Assembly (NCBI GenBank): GCA_016342595.1
Contig: JAEINY010000037.1
Span: 1-36,886, forward strand
DNA length: 36,886 bases
Source: Marinilabiliaceae bacterium
GTDB lineage: Bacteria; Bacteroidota; Bacteroidia; Bacteroidales; Marinilabiliaceae
Reading direction: 5' to 3'
Both the position numbers and the translations under genes were made by a program. Below the pieces are notes generated by a model. It ran no database searches, was not told the origin of the DNA, and worked only from the letters and a program-made list of their open reading frames with translations. Of the stretch, positions 8,147-17,500 are shown piece after piece. How positions within the stretch are numbered: the stretch's first letter is position 1; each line of letters starts with the position of its first letter.

Positions 8147-8902
8147 TTAGACCACATCCACCAATACCAACGCCAAGGGGTTAGACGCCTTATTATTCAA
8201 TGGGTACATCTGACCATTCACCGACTGATAGTACTCCACCCCAAACACCATGAAGACCGGGTGCGGACTGTCCGCTGAAATATTCAGCAAAATAGGAGCA
8301 GATGGCTGCGTATTGGCATCATAAACCAAATCGGCACTCTCTGCCACATCCACCTCGTAACTTTGATTCGCAAAATCAACAGCTGCAACACCGGCCACCA
8401 ACCGAAAATGAGTGGCACCTTCCACCTGGGCAATCTCACTTTTGGGCACAAAAGCCGGAATATTCACCACCGCATCACCACTACTCCTGGTAAAAACCAA
8501 GGTATAGGGAAGCGTCACCACCGATTCCAGGCCAACCGCCTTATTGAATTCAAAACCCTTTAACAGGTTCAGATCTCCAGCTGTCACCGTCCGTTCACCA
8601 CGCAAGTTGGTGGTATCCGCCTGAATCACCTTCAGCAACTCGGCCCCCAAACGACCCGCCACTTGCTTGTCGGCTGATTTGGAAATGGGCACCTTCAGCG
8701 CATTGCGCAACACCTTGCCTGCTTTTCCAGCACTGCCAAACTCCGCGCCGTTCTCACGGGTTCGTATAAAGGCCGGATCCTTCTTAATACGATCACCATC
8801 CACGCCACTCTTTGAGCGGGCCATGTATTCACCACCGTTTTTGTAGAAAGACAAATCACCAATCCGTCCTTCCAGCTTAATAATACCTTTTTGCCTTGCC
8901 AT
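8147..8902 (-). CDS. Conserved Bacteroidota protein of unknown function (MARQKGIIKL type)
   Basis: The 251-residue product has no signal peptide or membrane segment. Its N-terminus, MARQKGIIKLEGRIGD then LSFYKNGGEYMARSKSG, followed by DPAFIRTRENGAEFGSAGKAG and an Ala/Arg-rich helix, is a pattern I associate with a widespread family of uncharacterised proteins in this phylum. The C-terminal two thirds (about 110-251) look like beta-rich domains (VTLPYTLVF, HFRLVAGVAAVDF, PVFMVFGVEYYQ). Its neighbours are a phage-type lysis pair and, divergently, a small HTH-like gene. This setting would suit a structural or released particle protein, but that is speculation. Annotated genomes should be checked for a constant neighbourhood. 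Confidence 0.6.
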   Translation of the reverse strand: MARQKGIIKLEGRIGDLSFYKNGGEYMARSKSGVDGDRIKKDPAFIRTRENGAEFGSAGKAGKVLRNALKVPISKSADKQVAGRLGAELLKVIQADTTNLRGERTVTAGDLNLLKGFEFNKAVGLESVVTLPYTLVFTRSSGDAVVNIPAFVPKSEIAQVEGATHFRLVAGVAAVDFANQSYEVDVAESADLVYDANTQPSAPILLNISADSPHPVFMVFGVEYYQSVNGQMYPLNNKASNPLALVLVDVV

Positions 8903-9027
8903 AACGCACTAATTTTAGTTAACAGCAGAAAATTAGACACCTGACACATACAATGCAAATCACGTGGGTCATTCTGTCCATGAAGGGCATATTTTGGCTT
9001 TTTAGGTCTAAAATGCAGTAACGATTT

Positions 9028-9058
9028 AGTACCTTAGCAGTACCCTTCAAGTAGGGTA
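9028..9058. promoter_or_regulatory. Candidate operator between divergent genes
   Basis: The 175-base gap between the divergent genes contains AGTACC twice at 11-base spacing (9028-9033 and 9039-9044). The second copy overlaps the inverted pair TACCCT (9041-9046) and AGGGTA (9053-9058) with a 6-base centre. Spacing of one helical turn and a position 20-50 bases before the small HTH-like gene suggest a regulator site. Nothing beyond position supports a particular binding protein. Confidence 0.4.
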
Positions 9059-9077
9059 AGAGTATAGATAGAGTATC

Positions 9078-9281
9078 ATGACCGTCAAATTGAACCGAAT
9101 TTGCATCTATCCCAAAGATGTGCAACGCATCACCGGGAAGAGTGAGAAATCAGGCCGACGTTTATTGAAAAAGATCCGTGAACAGCTGGGTAAAGAAGAA
9201 CATCATTTCATTACCACTGAAGAGTTTGCTACCTACACCGGTATCGCTTCCGAACTGATCCAACAATACCTCGCGGATTAA
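9078..9281 (+). CDS. Small HTH-like protein of the lysis island
   Basis: The 67-residue product is basic and helical: YPKDVQRITGKSEKSGRRLL resembles a short helix-turn-helix reading of a target site, followed by KKIREQLGKEEHHFITTEEF and YTGIASELIQQYL. Proteins of this size and pattern are, to my knowledge, common in Bacteroidota. No exact family is assigned. It is divergent from the MARQKGIIKL-type gene, sharing a 175-base intergenic region with repeats that could be its operator, so it could control the island. ATG at 9078 is the only sensible start. Confidence 0.6.
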   Translation: MTVKLNRICIYPKDVQRITGKSEKSGRRLLKKIREQLGKEEHHFITTEEFATYTGIASELIQQYLAD

Positions 9282-9487
9282 GCCAAATCAAGAGGCCACT
9301 TAATCACTTCAACTCCTCAGATACGAATCCCATTCATTTTATAGCTAATTGTAGTAATTCAGCACGTTTCATCTCGATCAAATGAAGTCAAAAACACATA
9401 ATTCATACCATACTCGACAACAAAAACCCATGCAAACGCAAAAAATGGATTGTATTCCCCAATAAATCAAACACATTTTAACCTCAT

Positions 9488-9523
9488 TTGGTGGACATCA
9501 ACACTTATCATTTTGTATATTTG
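9488..9523 (+). promoter_or_regulatory. Bacteroidota-type promoter
   Basis: TATATTTG at 9516-9523 is a perfect match to the -7 word TAnnTTTG used by the Bacteroidota primary sigma factor. A TTG at 9488-9490 could be the -33 element, but the 25-base gap is a few bases longer than usual. No protein gene follows, only the candidate small RNA and its terminator. Confidence 0.45.
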
Positions 9524-9529
9524 TTACTG

Positions 9530-9725
9530 TCAAAGGACGCTAAACAGCCACAATCATTTTGGAATAAAATGCGACCTATTCGGTGTCCTCATAACAAAAC
9601 ACCTATATTAAAAAACTGAATAGCAAGCGATTCACAGAAACGATACAAATCCCTTCAGGATCACACTTTAAGATTCAAAGAATATCAAAAACCTGTAAAT
9701 CGTTTGATTTACAGGTTTTTTCGTT
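9530..9725 (+). ncRNA. Candidate small RNA of about 195 nt
   Basis: A promoter-like word ends at 9523, no coding frame follows, and a very strong intrinsic terminator ends at about 9725. Inside, CATTTT and AAAATG flank a 5-base loop (GGAAT), and AGGAC near the 5' end can pair with GTCCT about 50 bases later, enclosing that hairpin. No known RNA family is recognised. Alternatives are an untranslated remnant of a lost gene, or a terminator that serves only the convergent kinase operon. Confidence 0.4.
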
Positions 9726-9726
9726 T
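9687..9726. terminator. Strong, bidirectional intrinsic terminator
   Basis: A 15-bp perfect stem (AAAAACCTGTAAATC at 9687-9701, GATTTACAGGTTTTT at 9706-9720) has a 4-base GTTT loop and a T-rich tail; the A-run on the other side serves the minus strand. It stands about 70 bases beyond the end of the minus-strand kinase operon, so it can end both that operon and the candidate small RNA. Confidence 0.85.
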
Positions 9727-9794
9727 TTTAATAATCTGAACTAATTCAATTCAAACCATATTTCTGGTGAGTGATCCGGTGAGTACCTTTTTTC

Positions 9795-10974
9795 TTAAAT
9801 ACATAATGTAACACTTGCTCCACCCTCTTTTACATTACCAATATTTAGACTTCCATTAAGAGTTTCCATTATTAAATTAACTAAATAAAGGTCTAAACCA
9901 ATGTTCAGATCAATATGCTTACCACCTGGACTTAATAAGGCAATTTTTCGATTAAGCATCTCTACAGGGAACCCTGGCCCATTGTCCGTAATGGTTAGGA
10001 CTAAGTAATCTTCAACAGGCGCTTTTGATATTTTTACAACTGGCTTCTCCCCGGAAAATACAATCGAATTCTCAATTATCCTGTCTAAAACTTCAAAGAA
10101 TAACTTTTTATCCGTTTTAAAAAACTGTTCCTCTAATATATTATCCGTAATAAATTCAATGTTTTTTTGCTGGATACGCCTTCTTATGCTTTGTAATTAC
10201 AACACCTAAGAGTTCCTTAATATTAACCTGCTCATATACTATATGATAACTATGCATGCTTAATGATGTAAGCAATATGGCATCCAGCGAAAAACGTTGC
10301 AATCGCTTAACAGATTCTTCCAATACGCCAACTGACACCAGCAAATCTATATCCTCTACCAGATATTTGAGTATCTCCGTTGATCCGACAAGACCATTCA
10401 ACGGCGTTCTCATTTCGTGACTAATCAAATGAAGAAACTTATTTTTAGCCTCATCCAATTGTCTTAATTCCTGATTTGCGATTTCCAGCTCTCTATTAGT
10501 TGCTTCAAGCTTCTGGTGTGCTTGAATTAAGTCTTTAGTGCGTTCACGAACTTTTTCCTCCAGAACACTATTCATATTCTTTAACAAGTCTTTGCTTTGC
10601 TTTAATTCAATTTGAGTTTTAATCCGCGCAAGAAGTTCATTTTGCTCAAATGGCTTACTGATATAATCCTGGGCCTTGACATCAAACCCCTTCAAAGTAC
10701 TATAAGTATCCGTTTTAGCAGTTACAAAAATAACCGGCACATCCTGATAATCACTATTTTTCCTAATTTCAACACAAACCTCAAAACCATTCATGCCGGG
10801 CATCATCACATCCAATAAGATCAGGTCAAAAACACTTTCCTCAATCCAATTTAATGCTTCTTTACCGCTTAATGCAAATTCCGTTTGATAACCTTCATTT
10901 TCTAACAGGTTACCAAGTACCTGAATGTTTTGCAAGTTATCATCAACCATCAGTATTTTACTACTCATATTCAA
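9795..10974 (-). pseudogene. Response regulator-histidine kinase protein, frameshifted before the ATPase domain
   Basis: The gene encodes an N-terminal receiver domain (acidic pair Asp11-Asp12, phosphoacceptor Asp55 in LILLDVMMP, Lys107 in YISKPF), a coiled-coil linker (about 115-175), and a HisKA domain with the phosphorylated His186 (LISHEMRTPL). The frame closes at 10156 after 272 residues. The ATPase domain follows in another frame down to 9795: NIEFITDNILEEQF, N-box DRIIENSIVFS, DNGPGF, and GGKHIDLNIGLDLYL. The change of frame fits exactly a run of seven A on the coding strand (10162-10168); six A would give a continuous protein of about 392 residues. The gene lies 23 bases after the hybrid kinase and ends the four-gene operon. 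It may be dead, slippage-corrected, or a sequence error. Confidence 0.75.
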
Positions 10975-10997
10975 TTAATATACATATTCTAATATAC

Positions 10998-13900
10998 TTA
11001 TAAACATTGATTCAATAAATGAAGAATAGTCAAGATTTCTTCAATACTATAAGAGCGAATAGCCACGTCTAATTCACTCCCCAGTTCAACAATTGGCTTT
11101 ACCTGATGTGCTTGTCCAAATTCCATTAACTGGTTAGCAAGTTGCTTAATTTGAACATTGGACCTTTTTTGCTGCAGAGAACTCAGGATTTCTGTAAAAC
11201 TTACCTGGAAAGCTTCTTTTAGATCATGCTCCAGGAGAACCGCTTTTAAGTTAACATCAAATGGACTTATTGATTCATTGTTGTCCTTGGCGGCCATTGT
11301 GTATTCCAAATATTTACATAATATTTCAAGTACCTGTTCAATTTGTATAGGTTTTGTTAAATAATCATCAAATACCTTCAATAATTCCGCGGTGTCATAA
11401 AACACGGAAGCAGTCAGTAATATAATAGGTAACTTTTCAAAGCCCTGGATGCTTCTCACTTTTTTCGCTGCATCCATTCCACTCAATTTTGGCATGCGCA
11501 TATCCATAAACACAAAATCCGGTTTATCGGCAAGAATTCTTTCTACCGCAATTTTGCCATTTTCGATCTCTACTATGGTTAAATTTAAGTTTTCCAAATA
11601 GCTTTTAACTAATCGTCTGTTTTCAGCATCATCATCAACAACAAATATGGTTTGTCCAGAAAATTTAACTGAATCAGGTTCTAATACGGCCCCTCCACCT
11701 GTTGGAACATCTCCATAATAAATATTCATATTTTTTAATTCAAAGGAAAACTGACTCCCCTTTCCAACTTCACTTTGGACATCAATACGACTACCATGCA
11801 ACAGCATAATCCTATCGGATATCGCTAATCCCAACCCTGTGCCTCCATAGAGTTTATCATCCTGTCCTTCTTGTTGTTCAAAAGGTTTTAAAATTTTGCT
11901 CTGGCCTTCTTTTGTCACACCAATGCCTGAATCTTCCACACAAACAGATATATCCGCTGTCGAGTTAGTCTTCAACAGTAATTTTACTTTTAAATTGACA
12001 TACCCGATCTGAGTAAATTTTATGGCATTACTAATAAGGTTCATTAAAACCTGTTTAATCCGTAATTCATCCAATAACAACACATTAGGAATTTCTGCAT
12101 CTACATAAGCATTTAACTCCAGCCCTTTTTCTGCAGCTCTTAAATCAAACATATTCCTTACTTCCTTCACAAGGTCAACTATATCAACCGGAGTCGGGTG
12201 AAGTTGGATGCTACCGGATTCAATTTTAGACAGATCCAGTATATCATTGATGATACCAAGCAATGTCTTTCCACTTGACTTAATGGATTTTAAATAGCTT
12301 TTTTGAACCTTATTATCTATTTGACGATCCAATATATCAGCAAAACCCAGAACAGCATTCATAGGTGTGCGGATTTCATGACTCATATTGGCCAGAAATT
12401 CACTCTTGGCTTTATTGGCCGAGTCGGCACTTCGTCTGGCCGCTTCCAGTTTTAGATTGGCATCATACAATTCTTTGGTCCGTTCTTCGACGCGTTCTTC
12501 AAGCTCCTCGTTGAGTTTTCGTATGCGGTGTTCATTCCTCTTCTGATCAGTAACATCTAACTTTATGGCAATAAAATGTGTTACTACACCCTGATCATCT
12601 TTTAACGGCGATATAGATGCTGACTCCCAGAAAGGAGTACCATCTTTTTTACGGTTTAAAAATTCACCTTTCCAAACCTTCCCTTTAGTAATCGTATCCC
12701 ATAATAATCGATAATCTTCGGCACTTTTATTGCCGGATTTAAGCAACCTGGGATTTTTATCTAATACTTCTTCTCTGGTGTACCCTGTTACTTCAGAAAA
12801 TTTTGGGTTAACGTATTTGATTCTGCCCTTTAAATCTGTTATAAGCACCATGGCCGGGCTTTGCTCCACCGATAGGGAAAGTTGTCGGTTTTTTTCAATC
12901 GCTTCTTTTCGGATGGTTATATCCTGAAGATGGAGGACATAATATATTGGCTGATCACTTAAGTCTTCAACCAGCGAGATAGATACAATGGCCCATAATA
13001 TTTTTCCATGTTTATTAACGACTCGTATTTCAAACTCTTCATTTTTTAAATGAATTCTACCTGACTTAAAATACATTCGTTGCATTAAAGCAATATCCTC
13101 CTTATATATAAAATCCACTATGTTTTTATTCTCGATATCCTCCTTGTCACTTTCCATTATCAAACATAATTTCGGATTTACCTGTAGAAGAGTGCCATCC
13201 AGACCAACCAATGCCTTGCCAACATTCGCATAGTCGAACGAGTGCCTGAACTTTCGTTCACTTTCGATCAATTGTTTATTCTGAGTAATCAGTTCATGTT
13301 TTTGGAAAGCACTTGTGAGCAAGGATGGCAATCGATTCAGGTAATTATCCCCTTTTACCAGGTACTCATCAACCCCCAGTTTTAAAGCTTGAATCGCCAC
13401 TTCTTCTGATCCCTGACTTGTGACGATAACTATAGGAATATCAAGCTTCCTTTCCTGCCTGATTTCTTTTGCCAGTTCAATAGCCGTTAAGCCAGGCAAG
13501 TTATAATCCATCAAAACAACCTGAAATTCACATTCTTCATCTTCTGATTTCGGTAATGCAGCCAGCATCTGCTGCCCGTTTGTAACTGGGTGAATCCGGA
13601 AATTAAATGCGTAACGTCTGAAATGAATTAAAGTAAGTTCGATATCCGGTAGTTGATCCTCCAGATAGAGAACATTTATTATTTTCTTTTTTACTTTCTC
13701 TTTTTTCCCCCTTTGTTCGAAATGGTAAGTTATAATACCTGGCAAATGTTCCAGGTAATCACCTTCCTTTATCATATAGTTATCAGCACCTGATTTTAAA
13801 GAAGTAACAGCCACCTCTTCATCGCCTGAGCCAGTAAGCATTATTATAATCATCTGGTCGTTTCTCTCGACCAGCTCATTCAACAATTCTGTTCCATAAC

Positions 13901-14072
13901 CATCCGGCAAATGAATATCGAGCAAGGCCACATCGTATTCGTTATGAATCAGTTTCCTTGCTTCTTTTATTGAACTGGCAATATCAATATTACAATCCTT
14001 CAAGTTACTTTTCAAACTTCTTAAAGCCAGGTCCGCATCCAGCTTAAAATCTTCAAGCAGTAATATATTCAT
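10998..14072 (-). CDS. Hybrid histidine kinase REC-REC-PAS-PAS-HisKA-HATPase-REC
   Basis: The 1024-residue product is cytoplasmic, without membrane segments. Domains in order: receiver 1 (1-120; Glu7-Asp8, Asp52, Lys102), receiver 2 (131-255; Glu138-Asp139, Asp189, Lys240), PAS (about 272-390), PAS (about 398-512), a coiled coil (513-555), HisKA with His565 (NMSHEIRTP), HATPase (about 670-780; N-box Asn682, DSGIG 714-718, GGTGLGLAIS 743-752), and receiver 3 (806-922; Asp857 in VFMDMRMP, Lys907). A helical C-terminal tail (about 935-1024) lacks a clear HPt histidine. All catalytic residues are present. Two N-terminal receivers feeding a kinase suggest it integrates phosphoryl signals from other kinases. 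Its ATG overlaps the stop of the response regulator gene by four bases. Confidence 0.9.
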   Translation of the reverse strand: MNILLLEDFKLDADLALRSLKSNLKDCNIDIASSIKEARKLIHNEYDVALLDIHLPDGYGTELLNELVERNDQMIIIMLTGSGDEEVAVTSLKSGADNYMIKEGDYLEHLPGIITYHFEQRGKKEKVKKKIINVLYLEDQLPDIELTLIHFRRYAFNFRIHPVTNGQQMLAALPKSEDEECEFQVVLMDYNLPGLTAIELAKEIRQERKLDIPIVIVTSQGSEEVAIQALKLGVDEYLVKGDNYLNRLPSLLTSAFQKHELITQNKQLIESERKFRHSFDYANVGKALVGLDGTLLQVNPKLCLIMESDKEDIENKNIVDFIYKEDIALMQRMYFKSGRIHLKNEEFEIRVVNKHGKILWAIVSISLVEDLSDQPIYYVLHLQDITIRKEAIEKNRQLSLSVEQSPAMVLITDLKGRIKYVNPKFSEVTGYTREEVLDKNPRLLKSGNKSAEDYRLLWDTITKGKVWKGEFLNRKKDGTPFWESASISPLKDDQGVVTHFIAIKLDVTDQKRNEHRIRKLNEELEERVEERTKELYDANLKLEAARRSADSANKAKSEFLANMSHEIRTPMNAVLGFADILDRQIDNKVQKSYLKSIKSSGKTLLGIINDILDLSKIESGSIQLHPTPVDIVDLVKEVRNMFDLRAAEKGLELNAYVDAEIPNVLLLDELRIKQVLMNLISNAIKFTQIGYVNLKVKLLLKTNSTADISVCVEDSGIGVTKEGQSKILKPFEQQEGQDDKLYGGTGLGLAISDRIMLLHGSRIDVQSEVGKGSQFSFELKNMNIYYGDVPTGGGAVLEPDSVKFSGQTIFVVDDDAENRRLVKSYLENLNLTIVEIENGKIAVERILADKPDFVFMDMRMPKLSGMDAAKKVRSIQGFEKLPIILLTASVFYDTAELLKVFDDYLTKPIQIEQVLEILCKYLEYTMAAKDNNESISPFDVNLKAVLLEHDLKEAFQVSFTEILSSLQQKRSNVQIKQLANQLMEFGQAHQVKPIVELGSELDVAIRSYSIEEILTILHLLNQCL

Positions 14073-14527
14073 ACAATGTATTTATAGTCATATTTTGCAA
14101 AACTTGTTTTATTTAACACATTCCAATACAGGTCTATTTGAGCTGCAACATCAATGAACTTTTCAAAATCAACCGGTTTAACAATATAGGAATTTGCTCC
14201 CAATTTGTAGGCATCATTAACATCACTATCTGAAGAGGAGGAGGATAATATAACTACCGGAATGGCTTTTAGCTCTTCAATGGATTTAATAGCTCTTAAT
14301 ACTTCAAGCCCCGAATACTTAGGTAGTTTTAAATCAAGCAGAATAACGACCGGTAATTGCGCCCCGTTTTTAAACTTTTCAATCCATTCCATGGCTTCAG
14401 CACCATCACGTGCCACTTCAATAGGGTTTGTTAAGTTTCTATGTTTAAAAGCTCTGAGTGTCAAATCCAGATCAAAGGGATTATCTTCTATTAAAAGAAT
14501 TGGGTGAAGCAGTGAGTGATTCTTCAT
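14069..14527 (-). CDS. Single-domain response regulator (Rcp1-like)
   Basis: Starting at ATG 14527 the product has 152 residues and is a lone receiver domain with an N-terminal LLIEDNPFDLDLT (Glu14-Asp15), phosphoacceptor Asp65 (VVILLDLKLP), the switch SSSSSDSDV and Lys117 (YIVKPVDFEKF). The pattern resembles the Rcp1-type regulators that pair with phytochrome-like kinases, and the kinase just upstream has such a C-terminus. A longer reading back to 14605 would run into the kinase gene, so the internal ATG, five bases after the kinase stop codon begins, is preferred. It has no output domain and probably passes phosphate within the operon or binds a partner. Confidence 0.88.
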   Translation of the reverse strand: MKNHSLLHPILLIEDNPFDLDLTLRAFKHRNLTNPIEVARDGAEAMEWIEKFKNGAQLPVVILLDLKLPKYSGLEVLRAIKSIEELKAIPVVILSSSSSDSDVNDAYKLGANSYIVKPVDFEKFIDVAAQIDLYWNVLNKTSFAKYDYKYIV

Positions 14528-14531
14528 AATA

Positions 14532-17500
14532 TTAAGATTTAGGTATTTGCAGATAAAATGTTGCACCTTCTCCCAAAATACTTTCAGCACTGACCGTTCC
14601 GCCAATACGCGTCATCGCCTTTTTAACCAATGCGAGGCCGATACCTGTCCCTTCATATTCTTCCAAATGGTGAAGTCTTTCAAATATCCTAAAGATTTTA
14701 TCATAAAACTTCATCTCAAACCCAATACCATTATCTTTTATCGCCCAAACCCACATATCCGCTGTTTCCTTTTGATGTATTTGTATGACAGGTTGCTTTT
14801 CATTTTTTGAAAACTTTATGGCATTTTCAATCAAGTTTCTAAAGGCAATGGTCAGGGCATTCCGGTCGGTTACTATATTTAATGGCTCAAAATTTAAATC
14901 TATTTTAATCCCATGCCGGGTGATTTCTTCCCTATTTAATTCTAAAACTCCATTTATAACGGTAGATACATCCACACGCACGAAATTGAGAGATGCACGT
15001 TCTAATCTGGAATAATCCAGTAAATCATCTATTAGTTGGGCCATTTGTTCTGTCCCGTTTATGATATTATCTACAAATAACCGGCCCTCTTCATTTAAAG
15101 ACTTGCCATACATATTCAGTAACAACTTACTATAACCATTAATACCTCGTAATGGCGTCTTCAAATCGTGGGATACAGAATGGGTAAAGGCACGTAACTC
15201 ATTATTTAGCGACTCCAATTGTGCGGTGCGCTGTTCGACACGTGCTTCAAGTTCAATATTCATTTTTCTGATCCTGTTTTCGGCTATCTTCCGCTCGGTA
15301 GTATCTCTTACCATGGCCATAATGTTACCATCTGGCATTGTTTTGGCAAGCACTTCGGCAGAAAATTGGCTACCATCTTTTCTTTTGAATTGCCATTCAC
15401 GATGATAATCTGACATCGACTTTACGCGATCCAGGGCTGGATCAATGTTTTCATATTCCAACGGGCTCACAATATCTGTTGCATGAAATCCTATTATTTC
15501 TTCTTTTGCATACCCAAGCATCGTACACATTGCCGGATTGGCATTCAGATAACGACTGTTCGCATCTGCAATTAAAATACCATCCGGCGCCGTGTCAAAT
15601 AACATTTCATAGGTAGCATCCCGCTCTTCTAAGGCAGACATGATAAGTTTATTTTCTGTGACATCCTGAAATGATCCCAGGAGTTTAATAAGGTGCCCCT
15701 GTGGATCCCGTTGAGCCTCAATATAAGCACTAACAATATGTGGGTTTTTATCTGTATGTTTAATCTGAAACTCAAAAGAAACAGGAACATTGGACGTTTG
15801 TGCTTCCAGCAATTTTTGCTCAACGAACTCTTTGTCTTCAGGCACAACCGCTTCCATCAAATGGTTTTTGTCCGGAGCAAACTGAAAAACCTCAAAGCCC
15901 AAAATACGATATAATTCTTTGGACCAGCTTCCTTTTCCCGTATCCGGATCAAACTCACAGCTGCCAATATGACCAATTCGCTGGGCCTCCTCCAACTGTT
16001 TGGTATAATTTTTCAAATCCACATCTAACAGTATTTTGTCTATCCCCATTGCCAGATTGTGCGAAATGGACTCCACCAGCTCCCGGTCTTCATTCGAGAA
16101 GAAGTTTGTTTGATTCGCATTTACTTCCAGTATCCCAAAAAGTCCCTCTCTCATAAACATGGGGACAGTGAGGGATGCACGCACGCCCTGTGTAAACAAT
16201 ATTCTTTCTGAATCACTGAGTTCAGCTGGATGGTTGGCCCAATCATTACGAAGCAGCAACTCGCCCTTTTTCAACTTTCCCAGTGCCTCTTTTGTTAACT
16301 TTCCGCGTAATCCGTTTAATTGCTCCATTGATACCTCATAACTAGTATCGACGTTTAGTATTGAAACACCTGAAAAATCGTTAGTAAACTGTTTTATAAA
16401 AGCTGCTTCACAACCAATAAGCTGACGTAATTTTAGTAATGCAAAACGAATGACTTCGTCGATTGATTTTGATTGCATCACCATTAATACTAACTCTTTA
16501 AGTATACTCAGGTAGTTATTTTGCTTTTTCAGGGCATTTTCTGCGCGAATCTTTTCTGTCACATCCAGTACCGTACCGCTAATTAAAACTTTATCATCTA
16601 TTTCAACACTGCCATTTTGTACTTCCACCCATATAGACCGTTTATCTTTACAGATACCTTGCGCAACATACCGTACAGATTTTCTCTCATTATCATACCG
16701 TTGCCTGACCCGTTCTTTTGCAGCATCTCTTTCATCCAGGGCTAACAAATCAACCGGTTTGACAGTATCCAAAATTTCTGTCTCTGAGTACCCGAATATT
16801 TCAGCAAATTGCTTATTGACATAGATAAATTTTTCTTTATCAAAAATATAAATCCCCGTGAGTGATTGTTCAACAACACTTCTAAAGCGCTTTTCGGAAT
16901 TAATGATCTCTTTCTCGGCCTGCTTCTTTAAGGTAATATCTTCACAAATCGCCACGTAATACTTAGGTGCTTTACTCATAAGCCACAGACGGGCAAAATG
17001 AAGAATTACCCAAACGACAGACCCGCTTTTATGGAAATACCGCATTTCCATGGTAAAAGAGTGTTCTGTGCCATTCCCCAGTTTGTCCATATTTAACAGG
17101 TACTTTTCAAGATCATCAGGATAAACTATTTTCAGATGGTCCAGTTGCAAAAACTCTTCCATAGGATAGCCCATAATCGCACATAGCTTTTGATTTACAT
17201 CTTGAAATTTTCCTGTGGCAGAATCTATTATGGCAACGCCTGCCCCCACCTGTTCGAACAAACTCCTGAATTTTAATTCACTCTCCTGCATTTTAGCCGA
17301 CGCAAGATACTGGGCAGTCACATCCAATAGTGTTCCGGTGATTACCGGTTCACCTGCCAATACCATAGTAGAACCATGTATTTCTACCCACAATTCCTTG
17401 TTGTCTTTGCGTTTCCCCCTGGCAAAATAATGGGCACTCTCCGACTTACCGGTAAACCGATCATCTATATACTTCTGAACCTTTTGTCTGTCTTCTTTCT

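Noticed and set aside
8695..8958. 87-codon minus-strand frame overlapping the 251-residue gene
   Set aside because: Shadow of the real gene in another frame.
14528..14605. Longer N-terminus of the response regulator
   Set aside because: It would lie inside the kinase gene and has no receiver character; ATG at 14527 gives the normal domain start.
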